This document shows, one piece after another, positions 1-5,810 of a DNA stretch of 9,787 bases; the first letter of the stretch is position 1, and each line of letters opens with the position of its first letter. The notes under the pieces were generated by a model that saw nothing but the letters and a program-made list of their open reading frames with translations, had not been told where the DNA came from and searched no databases. Source of the DNA: JBQCEE01 sp051960575 (lineage in GTDB: Bacteria; Actinomycetota; Actinomycetes; Mycobacteriales; Jatrophihabitantaceae); NCBI RefSeq assembly GCF_051960575.1, contig NZ_JBQCEE010000189.1, positions 1 to 9,787 of the forward strand, read 5' to 3'. The translations under genes were made by a program, and so were the position numbers.

Positions 1-118
1 GCGCCGTCTGCACGAGGTCCTCGGCGCGGTGGTGGTCACCGGTCAGCAGCCGGGCGGCGTGCTGCAGCGCGGCGCCGTTCGTCTGGACGAACGCCCGAAA
101 GCCCGCTTCGTCGCGCAC
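1..118 (-). CDS. SigE-family ECF RNA polymerase sigma factor, N-terminal part (truncated by window edge)
   Basis: Only the first 39 codons are present. The reading frame starts at GTG 118-116 and runs off the window at base 1. The start is supported by a GGAGG Shine-Dalgarno at 126-130 with a 7-nt spacer. The visible peptide has the region 2.1/2.2 signature of SigE-family ECF sigma factors: an F-x-x-F-V opening, then A-R-L-L-T-G-D at residues 22-28 and A-E-D-L-V-Q-T-A at 32-39. Known role of the family: it binds core RNA polymerase and directs it to a stress or developmental regulon. Region 4, any C-terminal extension and any anti-sigma partner are outside the window, so the regulon cannot be judged. 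It is the last visible gene on the minus strand, 60 bases after the GNAT gene, and a possible ECF-type promoter lies in that gap. Confidence 0.85.
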   Translation of the reverse strand, partial: MRDEAGFRAFVQTNGAALQHAARLLTGDHHRAEDLVQTA

Positions 119-160
119 TGCCTCACCTCCGGCCGGTCCGTGCCTGCAACCCCCTCAGGG

Positions 161-187
161 GACGAGGTGGCCCCGCGATCAGGTTCC
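161..187 (-). promoter_or_regulatory. Candidate ECF-type promoter for the truncated sigma gene
   Basis: On the minus strand a GGAACC (182-187) is followed after 17 bases by CGTC (161-164). This resembles the GGAAC...CGTT pattern recognised by many actinobacterial ECF sigma factors. Transcription would start around 150-155, leaving a leader of about 35 nt before the GTG at 118. The -35 element overlaps the last codons of the upstream GNAT gene. If real, it suggests autoregulation of the sigma factor, which is common in the group. The match is short and could be chance. Confidence 0.3.
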
Positions 188-628
188 CGCGTCGACCGGG
201 CGGGACGCGTAGTGGTGCGGCGCGCCCGTCTCGGCGTGCGCGTACTCGGGGCCGTCGACGGTGAAACCGTTGCGCGCGTAGAAGCCGATCGCGGTCACGC
301 GGGCCTCGCACCAGAGCAGCCGGCCGCCGCGGCGCCGCACCTCGTCGAGGGCGGCGTCGAGCAGCGTGGTGCCGACGCCTCGCCCGCGCACGGCCTCGGC
401 GGTGGCCATGCCGCGCAGCTGCCAGGTGCCGGTCTCGTCCGGACGCTGCGGATACGGCCGCGGCAGCAGGATGCAGGCCGCGACCAGCTCGTCACCGTCG
501 TACGCGCCGAGGTGCAGCGAGTCGGGCGCGTCGTCGCCGTGCACCGGCTCGTCGACCGGCCAGCTCGGCCGCAGCACCGTGCGCCGCAGCGCGCGCGTCG
601 TGAGGGCGTCGACGAGCCGGATGTCCAC
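179..628 (-). CDS. GNAT-family N-acetyltransferase
   Basis: A 149-residue protein, normal size for a single GNAT domain. Motif A is clear: a beta strand L-R-G-M-A-T at 71-76, then the acetyl-CoA pyrophosphate loop R-G-R-G-V-G at 81-86 and helix residues T-T-L-L-D-A-A-L. The C-terminal motif A-I-G-F-Y-A-R-N-G-F (113-122) is the standard GNAT motif B. The family transfers acetyl from acetyl-CoA to an amine; the substrate here cannot be told. I chose GTG at 628 because the upstream in-frame extension overlaps the preceding gene and reads as arginine-rich shadow sequence. The Shine-Dalgarno at this start is weak. The gap to the membrane-protein gene upstream is 17 bases, so the two are probably co-transcribed and translationally coupled. 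Confidence 0.88.
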   Translation of the reverse strand: MDIRLVDALTTRALRRTVLRPSWPVDEPVHGDDAPDSLHLGAYDGDELVAACILLPRPYPQRPDETGTWQLRGMATAEAVRGRGVGTTLLDAALDEVRRRGGRLLWCEARVTAIGFYARNGFTVDGPEYAHAETGAPHHYASRPVDAGT

Positions 629-645
629 CGTGGCGTCCAGGGTGC

Positions 646-1089
646 TCAGTGCCCCGGCTTGTAGGCCATGAGCACCACGATCACCACGAAGGCGAGGCCG
701 ACCACGCCGCCGGACGCGGCGATGCGCCCGGTCATGCTGACGACCGACTCCTCGCGTCCGATGGCCGCGGTGACCTTGTCGAGCGAGGGCACCATCACCA
801 GGAGCACGACGCCGACCGCGACCAGCCAGAGCAGCAGGCTCACCCAGATCCACGGCTGGGTGAACTTGCCGAGCATCTGACCGTCCTCCTTCTGCGACAT
901 CAGCCCGAAGCCGGCGATGATCACGAGCACGGACGCGTAGGAGTAGATGCGCAGCATCCGGGACGCCGCGGCGGTGGCGCCGCCGTCGCCCTTGCGCACC
1001 CCGCGTCCGGCGGTGGTGGCGGCGTGCACGAGCGGGCCGACGGCGAAGATGGCGAACAGCAGGTGCAGCGCGAGCAGCAGATCCTTCAC
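646..1089 (-). CDS. Small integral membrane protein, four predicted helices (possibly DUF2269-like)
   Basis: A 147-residue protein with four hydrophobic segments at about residues 3-24, 47-65, 80-100 and 122-143, separated by short charged loops. No catalytic motif or cysteine pair is visible. The opening L-L-L-A-L-H-L-L-F-A-I-F-A-V-G and the four-helix layout resemble the DUF2269 group of predicted bacterial membrane proteins, but I hold that assignment loosely. The start is GTG 1089-1087 with a weak GTAGGG upstream. It lies 34 bases after the VWA gene and 17 bases before the GNAT gene on the same strand, so it may sit in the same transcript. No function can be proposed. Confidence 0.82.
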   Translation of the reverse strand: MKDLLLALHLLFAIFAVGPLVHAATTAGRGVRKGDGGATAAASRMLRIYSYASVLVIIAGFGLMSQKEDGQMLGKFTQPWIWVSLLLWLVAVGVVLLVMVPSLDKVTAAIGREESVVSMTGRIAASGGVVGLAFVVIVVLMAYKPGH

Positions 1090-1103
1090 GACCCGACCCT
1101 ACC

Positions 1104-1125
1104 GACCGGCGCTGGGGGGCCGGTC
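1104..1125 (-). terminator. Small GC hairpin at the end of the VWA gene
   Basis: GACCGGC (1104-1110) and GCCGGTC (1119-1125) form a 7-bp stem with an 8-nt G-rich loop, overlapping the stop codon of the VWA gene. There is no U-tract. It could dampen read-through into the membrane-protein gene, or it may be incidental in such GC-rich DNA. Confidence 0.25.
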
Positions 1126-3082
1126 AGCCGGCGGCGCGGCCGCGACGCCGGCCACGGCGGGCGGCGAGGTAGTCGGCCACCACGTACTCGCCGAGGGCGC
1201 CGCGCTTCGGCAGGAAGACCCGGCCGCCGTTGCGGTGCCCGACCTCCTGCATGAACGCGACCAGCCGCGGGTCGTCGTCGAGCATGAAGACGTTGATCGT
1301 CGCGCCGCGACGGGTGCAGCGTTCGACCTCGGCGAGGGTGGCGGCGATCGTCTCGGGCGTCGGCGGCCAGGCGAAGTCGGCGAAGCCGTCGGGGGCGAGG
1401 TGCGCGGTCGGCTCGCCGTCGGTGATCACCAGGATCACCGGCTCGGCGCCACGGTGCTTGTCCAGGTGGCGCCGGGCGAGCATCAGGCCGTGCTGGAGGT
1501 TGGTGCCCTGCACGCGGTCCCAGTCGTGGTCGACGAGCGCGCTCGGCGACAGCACGCGGGCGTAGTCGCTGAAGCCGATGATCTCGATCGAGTCCTGCGG
1601 GTACTTCGTCGACACCAGCGAGTGCAGCGCGAGCGCCGTGGTCTTCGCCTCGCCCCAGGTGCCGCGCAATTCCATCGAGTACGACATGTCGACGAGCAGT
1701 GCCACCGCGGCGGACGCGCGCCGCTCGGTCTCGACCACCTCGAAGTCCTCGGGTGCGAGGCGCACGTCGCGGCCCGCGCCCGACCGCAGCACCGCGTTGC
1801 GCACGGTGCGCACGACGTCGAGGGGCTGCTCGTCGCCGAAGCGCCACTCGCGGCTCGCGCCGGTGATCTCGCCCGCGGCGCCGGCGTCGCGCACGTCGTG
1901 CGAGCCGCGGCCCTTCGACTCGACCATCGCGAAGACCCGCTTCAGCGCGGTCGATCCGAGGCGTCGCAACGCCCGCGGCGACAGGGTGAGCCCCTCGCCG
2001 CCGCGCTGCAGGTAGCCCTGTTGACGCAGTTCGCGCTCGATGCGCTTGAGCTGTTCGACGTCGTCGACGGCGGCACGCCCGAGCGCCCGCTCGACGAGCT
2101 CCTCGTCGATGTCGTCCATGGACGCGCCGGGGTAGTCCTGGTCGAGCAGTTCCTCGAGCCGGTCGAGGTCGGCGAGCTCGGCGAGCGCCCCGGTACCCTC
2201 GGCGTACCCCATGGGCTGGTCGCCGTCCATGCGCTGGCGGCCGCCCCATTCGAGATCCGGACGCGCCGCCTGCAGCCCGCGCTGCAGCCGGGCCATCTGC
2301 TCGGCCAGCCCGGCGTTGTTCATGGCCTGCGCCATCAGCTCGGCGAGCTCGTTGCGCTGCTCGGCGCTGAGCGAGTTCAACAGCTGTTGAGCTGCGGCCG
2401 CGCGGCGGGCGAGCTGGTCGACGAGTTCGTCGAGGTTCTGCGGCTGCTCGGGGAAGAAGTCGCCGTACTGCTGCATGAACTCGTCGAACTGCTCCTGGGT
2501 GTGCTCACCCCGCGCGTCCGCGTCGAGCATGTCGTTCAGCGCCGACATCATCTCGCGGATGCGCGCCATGTCCTCGGGCGTCGCGCTCTGCAGCGCGTCC
2601 TTGAGTCCCTTGAACTGCGCGTCGAGCACCTCGTCGCGCAACAGCTGTTGGATCTGGTCGTAGGTGGCGCGTGCCTCCGGCGAACGCCACTGGTAGTCCT
2701 GCAGCTCCTGCACGGCGCGGGCGGTGTCGCGGGGGAGGGCGTCGAGCTCGGCCTCGGCCATGCGTGCCGAGTCGTCGGGCACCGGGAACAGCGCCTGCCG
2801 TTCGAGCTCGACCGCTTCGTCCAGCAGCTCCCTGATGCGTTGCAGCGTGCCGTCGAGCCGGCCGCTGCGGCGCAGTTCGCGGGCGCGCTCGCGGGCCTGG
2901 CGGCGCAGCGAGTCGAGGCCGTTGCGGCCGTTCGCCCCCCGACGCAGCAGACGGTTCAGCGCCGACCGCGGCGACATGCCGGCCAGCACGTCGTCGCCGA
3001 TCTCGTCGAGCGCCTCGCGGATGTCGTAGGGCGGCGCCAGCGGGTCGGGACCGCCGTTCCAGGCGCCGTAGCGGCTGCTCAT
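1124..3082 (-). CDS. VWA-domain protein, partner of the adjacent AAA ATPase (Rv0959-like)
   Basis: A 652-residue cytoplasmic protein with no signal peptide or membrane segment. Residues 1-350 are highly charged, rich in Glu, Arg and Gln, and look largely helical or coiled-coil. The C-terminal von Willebrand A domain (about 455-630) has a complete MIDAS: D465-x-S467-x-S469 in L-V-D-M-S-Y-S-M, T527 in G-T-N-L-Q, and D555 in I-T-D-G-E-P. The tail is a run of Arg and Gly. The start ATG at 3082 overlaps the stop of the ATPase gene (ATGA), implying translational coupling. Chelatase and MoxR systems pair an AAA ATPase with a VWA protein that binds metal and client. By architecture, size and order the pair resembles M. 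tuberculosis Rv0958/Rv0959, annotated there only as possible magnesium chelatase and a conserved hypothetical. No tetrapyrrole pathway gene is nearby, so a chelatase role is not supported. Confidence 0.92.
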   Translation of the reverse strand: MSSRYGAWNGGPDPLAPPYDIREALDEIGDDVLAGMSPRSALNRLLRRGANGRNGLDSLRRQARERARELRRSGRLDGTLQRIRELLDEAVELERQALFPVPDDSARMAEAELDALPRDTARAVQELQDYQWRSPEARATYDQIQQLLRDEVLDAQFKGLKDALQSATPEDMARIREMMSALNDMLDADARGEHTQEQFDEFMQQYGDFFPEQPQNLDELVDQLARRAAAAQQLLNSLSAEQRNELAELMAQAMNNAGLAEQMARLQRGLQAARPDLEWGGRQRMDGDQPMGYAEGTGALAELADLDRLEELLDQDYPGASMDDIDEELVERALGRAAVDDVEQLKRIERELRQQGYLQRGGEGLTLSPRALRRLGSTALKRVFAMVESKGRGSHDVRDAGAAGEITGASREWRFGDEQPLDVVRTVRNAVLRSGAGRDVRLAPEDFEVVETERRASAAVALLVDMSYSMELRGTWGEAKTTALALHSLVSTKYPQDSIEIIGFSDYARVLSPSALVDHDWDRVQGTNLQHGLMLARRHLDKHRGAEPVILVITDGEPTAHLAPDGFADFAWPPTPETIAATLAEVERCTRRGATINVFMLDDDPRLVAFMQEVGHRNGGRVFLPKRGALGEYVVADYLAARRGRRRGRAAG

Positions 3083-4503
3083 CGTCCGTAGATGGTGCGG
3101 CCGCCGTCGGAGTCCTTGGCGAGGCGGCGGTTGAGGTGCAGCCCCTCGAGGGCGAACTCGACGACGGAGGCGGCGATGCCGACGGCGGCCGGGCCCTCGC
3201 CGACGCCGTCCGGCTCGAGACGGTCGAGCAGCGTCGACAGCACCGGCACGGCGCCGACCTGCTGCAGCAGCTCGCTCGCACCGATGTTGTCACCGGTGGT
3301 GACGGTGAGGCCGCCGTCGAACTTCTCCTGCAGCGGACGCAGGTCGAGGCCCGCGAGCCGGCTGCGGTAGGTCTCGGCGATGGCGCGGCGCAGCAGGTGC
3401 TCGAGCACCTCGAACTCGCGTCCTTCGTCGGCGTCGTCGAACTCGACCTTGCCGCGCGACGCGGGCACGACCGACGGAAGGTCGCAGACCCGCGCGACGG
3501 CGGCGCCCTCGTGGTTGATGGCTGCGCGGCGCACGGCCGACGCGGCGACGGTCTCGACCGCGGCGATCGCGAAGCGGGCGGAGACGCCCGAGCGCTGATC
3601 GACCTGCGGGGCGTCGCGCACGGCGCGCGCAAAGCGGCCGACCACCTCGAGCACGTGGGTCGGCACGAGCGGCGCCCCGTGGGTGGCGTCGGTCCACAGC
3701 ACCGCGGCTTCCTGCGCGATCAGCGACAGCTCGGTGTCGAGCGAGAGCGGGTAGTGGGTGCGGATCTCGGCGCCGAAGCGGTCCTTCAGCGGAGTGATGA
3801 TGCGACCGCGGTTGGTGTAGTCCTCGGGGTTCGCCGACGCGACGACGAGCAGGTCGAGCGGCAGGCGCAGCTGGTAGCCGCGCACCTGGATGTCGCGCTC
3901 CTCGAGCACGTTGAGCAGCGCCACCTGGATGCGCTCGGCGAGGTCGGGCAGCTCGTTCACCGCGAAGATGCCGCGGTTCGTGCGGGGCACGAGGCCGTAG
4001 TGCACCGTCTCGGGGTCGCCGAGCGTGCGGCCCTCGGCCACCTTGATCGGGTCGATGTCGCCGATGAGGTCGCCGACGGACGTGTCGGGCGTGGCGAGCT
4101 TCTCGCCGAGCCGGGCGTCGCGGTGCAGCCAGTCGATCTGCAGCAGCTCGCCCTCGGTGGCCAGCAGCGACTGGCAGCGCGAGCAGACCGGGGCGTACGG
4201 GTGGTCGTTGATCTCGCACCCGGCGACCACCGGCGTCCACTCGTCGAGCAGGCCGGTGAGGGTGCGGATGAGCCGGGTCTTGCCCTGCCCGCGCTCGCCG
4301 AGCAGCACGAGGTCGTGGCCGGCCAGCAGCGCGCGCTCGACCTCGGGCACCACGGTGTCCTCGAAGCCGACGATGCCCGGCAGCGACGGCTGACCCGCGG
4401 CCAGCCGGGCGATGAGGTTCTGCCGGATCTCGGCCTTGACGCTGCGGTGCACGTGCCCTGAGGCGCGCAGGTCGGCGAGGGTGGCGATGGCCGGTGCTGT
4501 CAC
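3079..4503 (-). CDS. ChlI/MoxR-like AAA+ ATPase (Rv0958-like)
   Basis: Taken from GTG 4503 this is 474 residues. Walker A is G-E-R-G-Q-G-K-T at 69-76. Walker B is G-I-F-A-V-N-E at 178-184, with Asn in place of the usual Asp before the catalytic Glu. Sensor 1 is S-A-N-P-E-D at 223-228, an arginine-finger segment K-D-R-F-G follows at 240-244, and G-V-S-A-R-F at 306-311 fits sensor 2. C96, H101, C107 and C110 (C-x4-H-x5-C-x-x-C) form a possible zinc site inserted after Walker A. ATPases of this class remodel or insert metal into clients through a VWA partner, which here is the next gene, overlapping by 4 bases. The frame stays open 14 codons further to 4545. I prefer 4503 because the sequence from there looks like protein and a TAGCGT -10 candidate lies just upstream. 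The client is unknown. Confidence 0.93.
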   Translation of the reverse strand: MTAPAIATLADLRASGHVHRSVKAEIRQNLIARLAAGQPSLPGIVGFEDTVVPEVERALLAGHDLVLLGERGQGKTRLIRTLTGLLDEWTPVVAGCEINDHPYAPVCSRCQSLLATEGELLQIDWLHRDARLGEKLATPDTSVGDLIGDIDPIKVAEGRTLGDPETVHYGLVPRTNRGIFAVNELPDLAERIQVALLNVLEERDIQVRGYQLRLPLDLLVVASANPEDYTNRGRIITPLKDRFGAEIRTHYPLSLDTELSLIAQEAAVLWTDATHGAPLVPTHVLEVVGRFARAVRDAPQVDQRSGVSARFAIAAVETVAASAVRRAAINHEGAAVARVCDLPSVVPASRGKVEFDDADEGREFEVLEHLLRRAIAETYRSRLAGLDLRPLQEKFDGGLTVTTGDNIGASELLQQVGAVPVLSTLLDRLEPDGVGEGPAAVGIAASVVEFALEGLHLNRRLAKDSDGGRTIYGR

Positions 4504-4511
4504 GCCATCCG

Positions 4512-4517
4512 ACGCTA
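4512..4517 (-). promoter_or_regulatory. Candidate -10 element for the ATPase/VWA operon
   Basis: TAGCGT on the minus strand fits the actinobacterial -10 pattern TAnnnT and lies 8 bases upstream of the GTG at 4503. Together with the absence of a good Shine-Dalgarno, this suggests a leaderless or very short-leader transcript. No convincing -35 is seen. Confidence 0.35.
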
Positions 4518-4581
4518 CGTCGGTGCGGGGCGATCCCGCCACCACGCGACCACGCGGGCGTCACCGTGCGAGAGTGGCGCC

Positions 4582-5055
4582 GTGCCGTCGTCGCGCCCGA
4601 TCGATGATCTCGACGCCCGTCTGCTGCGCGCGCTGGACGAGGCGCCGCGGGTCGGCGTCCTCGAACTCTCGCGCCGCCTCGGCGTCGCGCGGGCGACCGT
4701 GCAGTCGCGTCTCGACCGGCTCGTCGAGCGCGGCGTCATCGCGTCGTTCGCCCCGCACCTCGACCCGGAGGCGCTCGGCTTCGCCGTGACCGCCTTCGTG
4801 ACGCTCGAGATCCGGCAGGGACGCGGGCAGGACGTGCTCGCCCACCTGCGCGAGATCCCGGAGGTGCTCGAGGTGCACACGATCACCGGCCAGGGCGACA
4901 TGCTCTGCCGGCTCGTCGCCCGCTCGAACGCCGAGCTGCAGCACGTGCTCGACCGGGTCACGCAGTACCCCGAGATCGTGCGCACCTCGACGGTCATCGC
5001 CCTGTCGAAGCCGGTGCCCTACCGCGTGCTGCCGCTCGTGGACGGGACGGCGTGA
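4582..5055 (+). CDS. Lrp/AsnC-family transcriptional regulator
   Basis: A 157-residue protein with the full Lrp/AsnC architecture. The N-terminal winged helix-turn-helix has L-D-A-R-L-L-R-A-L at 10-18, then E-L-S-R-R-L-G-V-A-R-A-T-V-Q-S-R-L-D-R-L, which is the HTH. The C-terminal RAM/ligand-binding domain (about 70-150) has E-V-L-E-V-H-T-I-T-G-Q-G-D-M-L-C-R-L, matching the conserved strand and Gly-x-x-D turn used for oligomerisation and effector binding. These proteins form dimers to octamers and sense amino acids; the effector here is unknown. The start is GTG 4582, without a strong Shine-Dalgarno. It is divergent from the ATPase gene across 78 bases, so either gene could be its target, as could itself. 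It converges on greA, and its stop codon lies inside the first GTGACGG unit of the downstream repeat. Confidence 0.93.
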   Translation: MPSSRPIDDLDARLLRALDEAPRVGVLELSRRLGVARATVQSRLDRLVERGVIASFAPHLDPEALGFAVTAFVTLEIRQGRGQDVLAHLREIPEVLEVHTITGQGDMLCRLVARSNAELQHVLDRVTQYPEIVRTSTVIALSKPVPYRVLPLVDGTA

Positions 5056-5173
5056 CGGACGGGGTGATCGGGTGACGGATCGGAAGATCCACTGACGGCG
5101 AAAACGCCGTCACCCGCGGCCGCGATCCGTCACCCGGGCGCGCGATCCGGCACTCACGGCGGGGATCCGTCAC
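5052..5173. repeat. 20-bp-phased GTGACGG array in mirror-image arms between convergent genes
   Basis: The motif GTGACGG (or one-base variants) starts at 5052, 5072 and 5092 on the plus strand. On the minus strand it starts at 5173, 5153, 5133 and 5113. Every step is exactly 20 bases, and the two arms are symmetric about 5102/5103. The inner copies form a hairpin, TGACGGCG (5093-5100), AAAA, CGCCGTCA (5105-5112). The middle copies 5072-5081 and 5124-5133 are a perfect 10-bp match, and the outer pair 5052-5060/5145-5153 matches 7 of 9. The filler between copies is poorly conserved. It lies between the ends of the Lrp/AsnC and greA genes, so a bidirectional terminator or a REP-like intergenic element are the leading options. 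Confidence 0.85.
5093..5112. terminator. Perfect 8-bp hairpin with AAAA loop at the centre of the repeat
   Basis: TGACGGCG and CGCCGTCA pair perfectly around a four-A loop. It is placed to end transcripts from both the Lrp/AsnC gene and greA, 37 bases after the first stop and 76 after the second. There is no U-tract on either side, as is common for actinobacterial terminators, so termination activity is inferred. Confidence 0.5.
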
Positions 5174-5188
5174 GCGGAACGGGGCAGG

Positions 5189-5686
5189 TCAGCCGCTGAA
5201 CGGGGCGGCCTTGACCAGGGTGACCTTGAGCGTCTTGCCGTTCGGGGCCTCGTACTCGGCGGTCTCGCCCTCGCGCTTGCCGGTGAGGGCCTTGCCGAGG
5301 GGGGACGCGGCCGAGTAGACCTCGACGCCGGCCGTCTCGGCCTCCTCGCGCGAGCCGATGAGGAAGGTCTCGGTGTCGTCGTCGCCGTCCCAGCGGACGG
5401 TGACGATCATGCCGGGGCCGGCGACGCCGTCGCTGACCGGCGCCTCGCCGACCTTGGCGGTGCGCAGCAGGGTCTGCAGCTGGACGATGCGGCCCTCCTG
5501 CTTGCCCTGCTCCTCGCGGGCGGCGTGGTAGCCGCCGTTCTCCTTGAGGTCGCCCTCCTCACGCCGGTCGTTGATCTCCTTGGCCATCGCCGGCCGGTTG
5601 TCGATCAGCTCCTGCAGCTCCCGCGAGAGTCGGTCGTAGGCCTCCTGGGTCAACCAGGTGACGGCGGTCTCGTCGGAGGTGGTCAC
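5189..5686 (-). CDS. greA: Transcription elongation factor GreA
   Basis: A 165-residue protein, the normal GreA length. The N-terminal coiled coil carries the conserved tip in I-N-D-R-R-E-E-G-D-L-K-E-N-G-G-Y (38-53), including the acidic residues D46 and E49 that correspond to D41 and E44 of E. coli GreA. The C-terminal FKBP-like domain has S-P-L-G-K-A-L-T-G-K-R-E-G-E and ends with a basic strand. GreA enters the RNA polymerase secondary channel and stimulates cleavage of backtracked RNA. The start is GTG 5686-5684, supported by an AGGAG at 5694-5698 with a 7-nt spacer; the longer open frame to 5869 is non-coding and would run into mca. In M. tuberculosis greA (Rv1080c) is followed by a DUF4307 gene before mca; here no such gene separates greA from mca. 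Confidence 0.97.
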   Translation of the reverse strand: MTTSDETAVTWLTQEAYDRLSRELQELIDNRPAMAKEINDRREEGDLKENGGYHAAREEQGKQEGRIVQLQTLLRTAKVGEAPVSDGVAGPGMIVTVRWDGDDDTETFLIGSREEAETAGVEVYSAASPLGKALTGKREGETAEYEAPNGKTLKVTLVKAAPFSG

Positions 5687-5729
5687 GTGAGGGCTCCTGA
5701 CACGGTGGAACGGGCGGAACGAAACAAAG

Positions 5730-5735
5730 AACGTA
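5730..5735 (-). promoter_or_regulatory. Candidate -10 element for greA
   Basis: TACGTT on the minus strand fits TAnnnT and would give a leader of about 35 nt that includes the greA Shine-Dalgarno. A TTGGCC at 5755-5760 could serve as a -35 with a long 19-bp spacer. It lies in the most AT-rich part of the greA-mca intergenic region. Confidence 0.4.
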
Positions 5736-5798
5736 ACACCGGCCACCTGTTGCAGGCCAAACGAGCGAGCGCGCAGGCAGGTTGTCGGTGGCGTCGGG

Positions 5799-5804
5799 AA
5801 CAAT
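5799..5804 (+). promoter_or_regulatory. Candidate leaderless promoter -10 for mca
   Basis: AACAAT matches TAnnnT at all but the first base and is separated by exactly 6 bases (GGACGC) from the GTG start of mca. This is the spacing expected if transcription begins at the start codon. No Shine-Dalgarno precedes the GTG, which agrees with a leaderless mRNA, a common arrangement in actinobacteria. Confidence 0.5.
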
Positions 5805-5810
5805 GGACGC

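Noticed and set aside
629..853. A 75-codon upstream extension of the GNAT frame.
   Set aside because: It overlaps the membrane-protein gene and is Arg/Gly-rich shadow sequence; the GNAT fold is complete from 628.
947..3091. A 714-codon open frame on the plus strand, antisense to the VWA gene.
   Set aside because: It is rich in Arg, Val, His and Gly with no domain. The opposite strand encodes a clear VWA protein with MIDAS residues. Long antisense frames are expected at this GC content.
3136..4461. A 441-codon open frame on the plus strand, antisense to the ATPase gene.
   Set aside because: It has no recognisable motif. The minus strand carries intact Walker and sensor motifs throughout.
1124..4503. 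A true magnesium or cobalt chelatase for chlorophyll or cobalamin synthesis.
   Set aside because: No large chelatase subunit or tetrapyrrole gene is present, and the pair more closely resembles the Rv0958/Rv0959 type of unknown function.
5052..5173. A short CRISPR array.
   Set aside because: The repeat core is only 7-9 bp, the period is 20 bp, the copies change strand at the centre and there is no cas gene. This does not fit a CRISPR.
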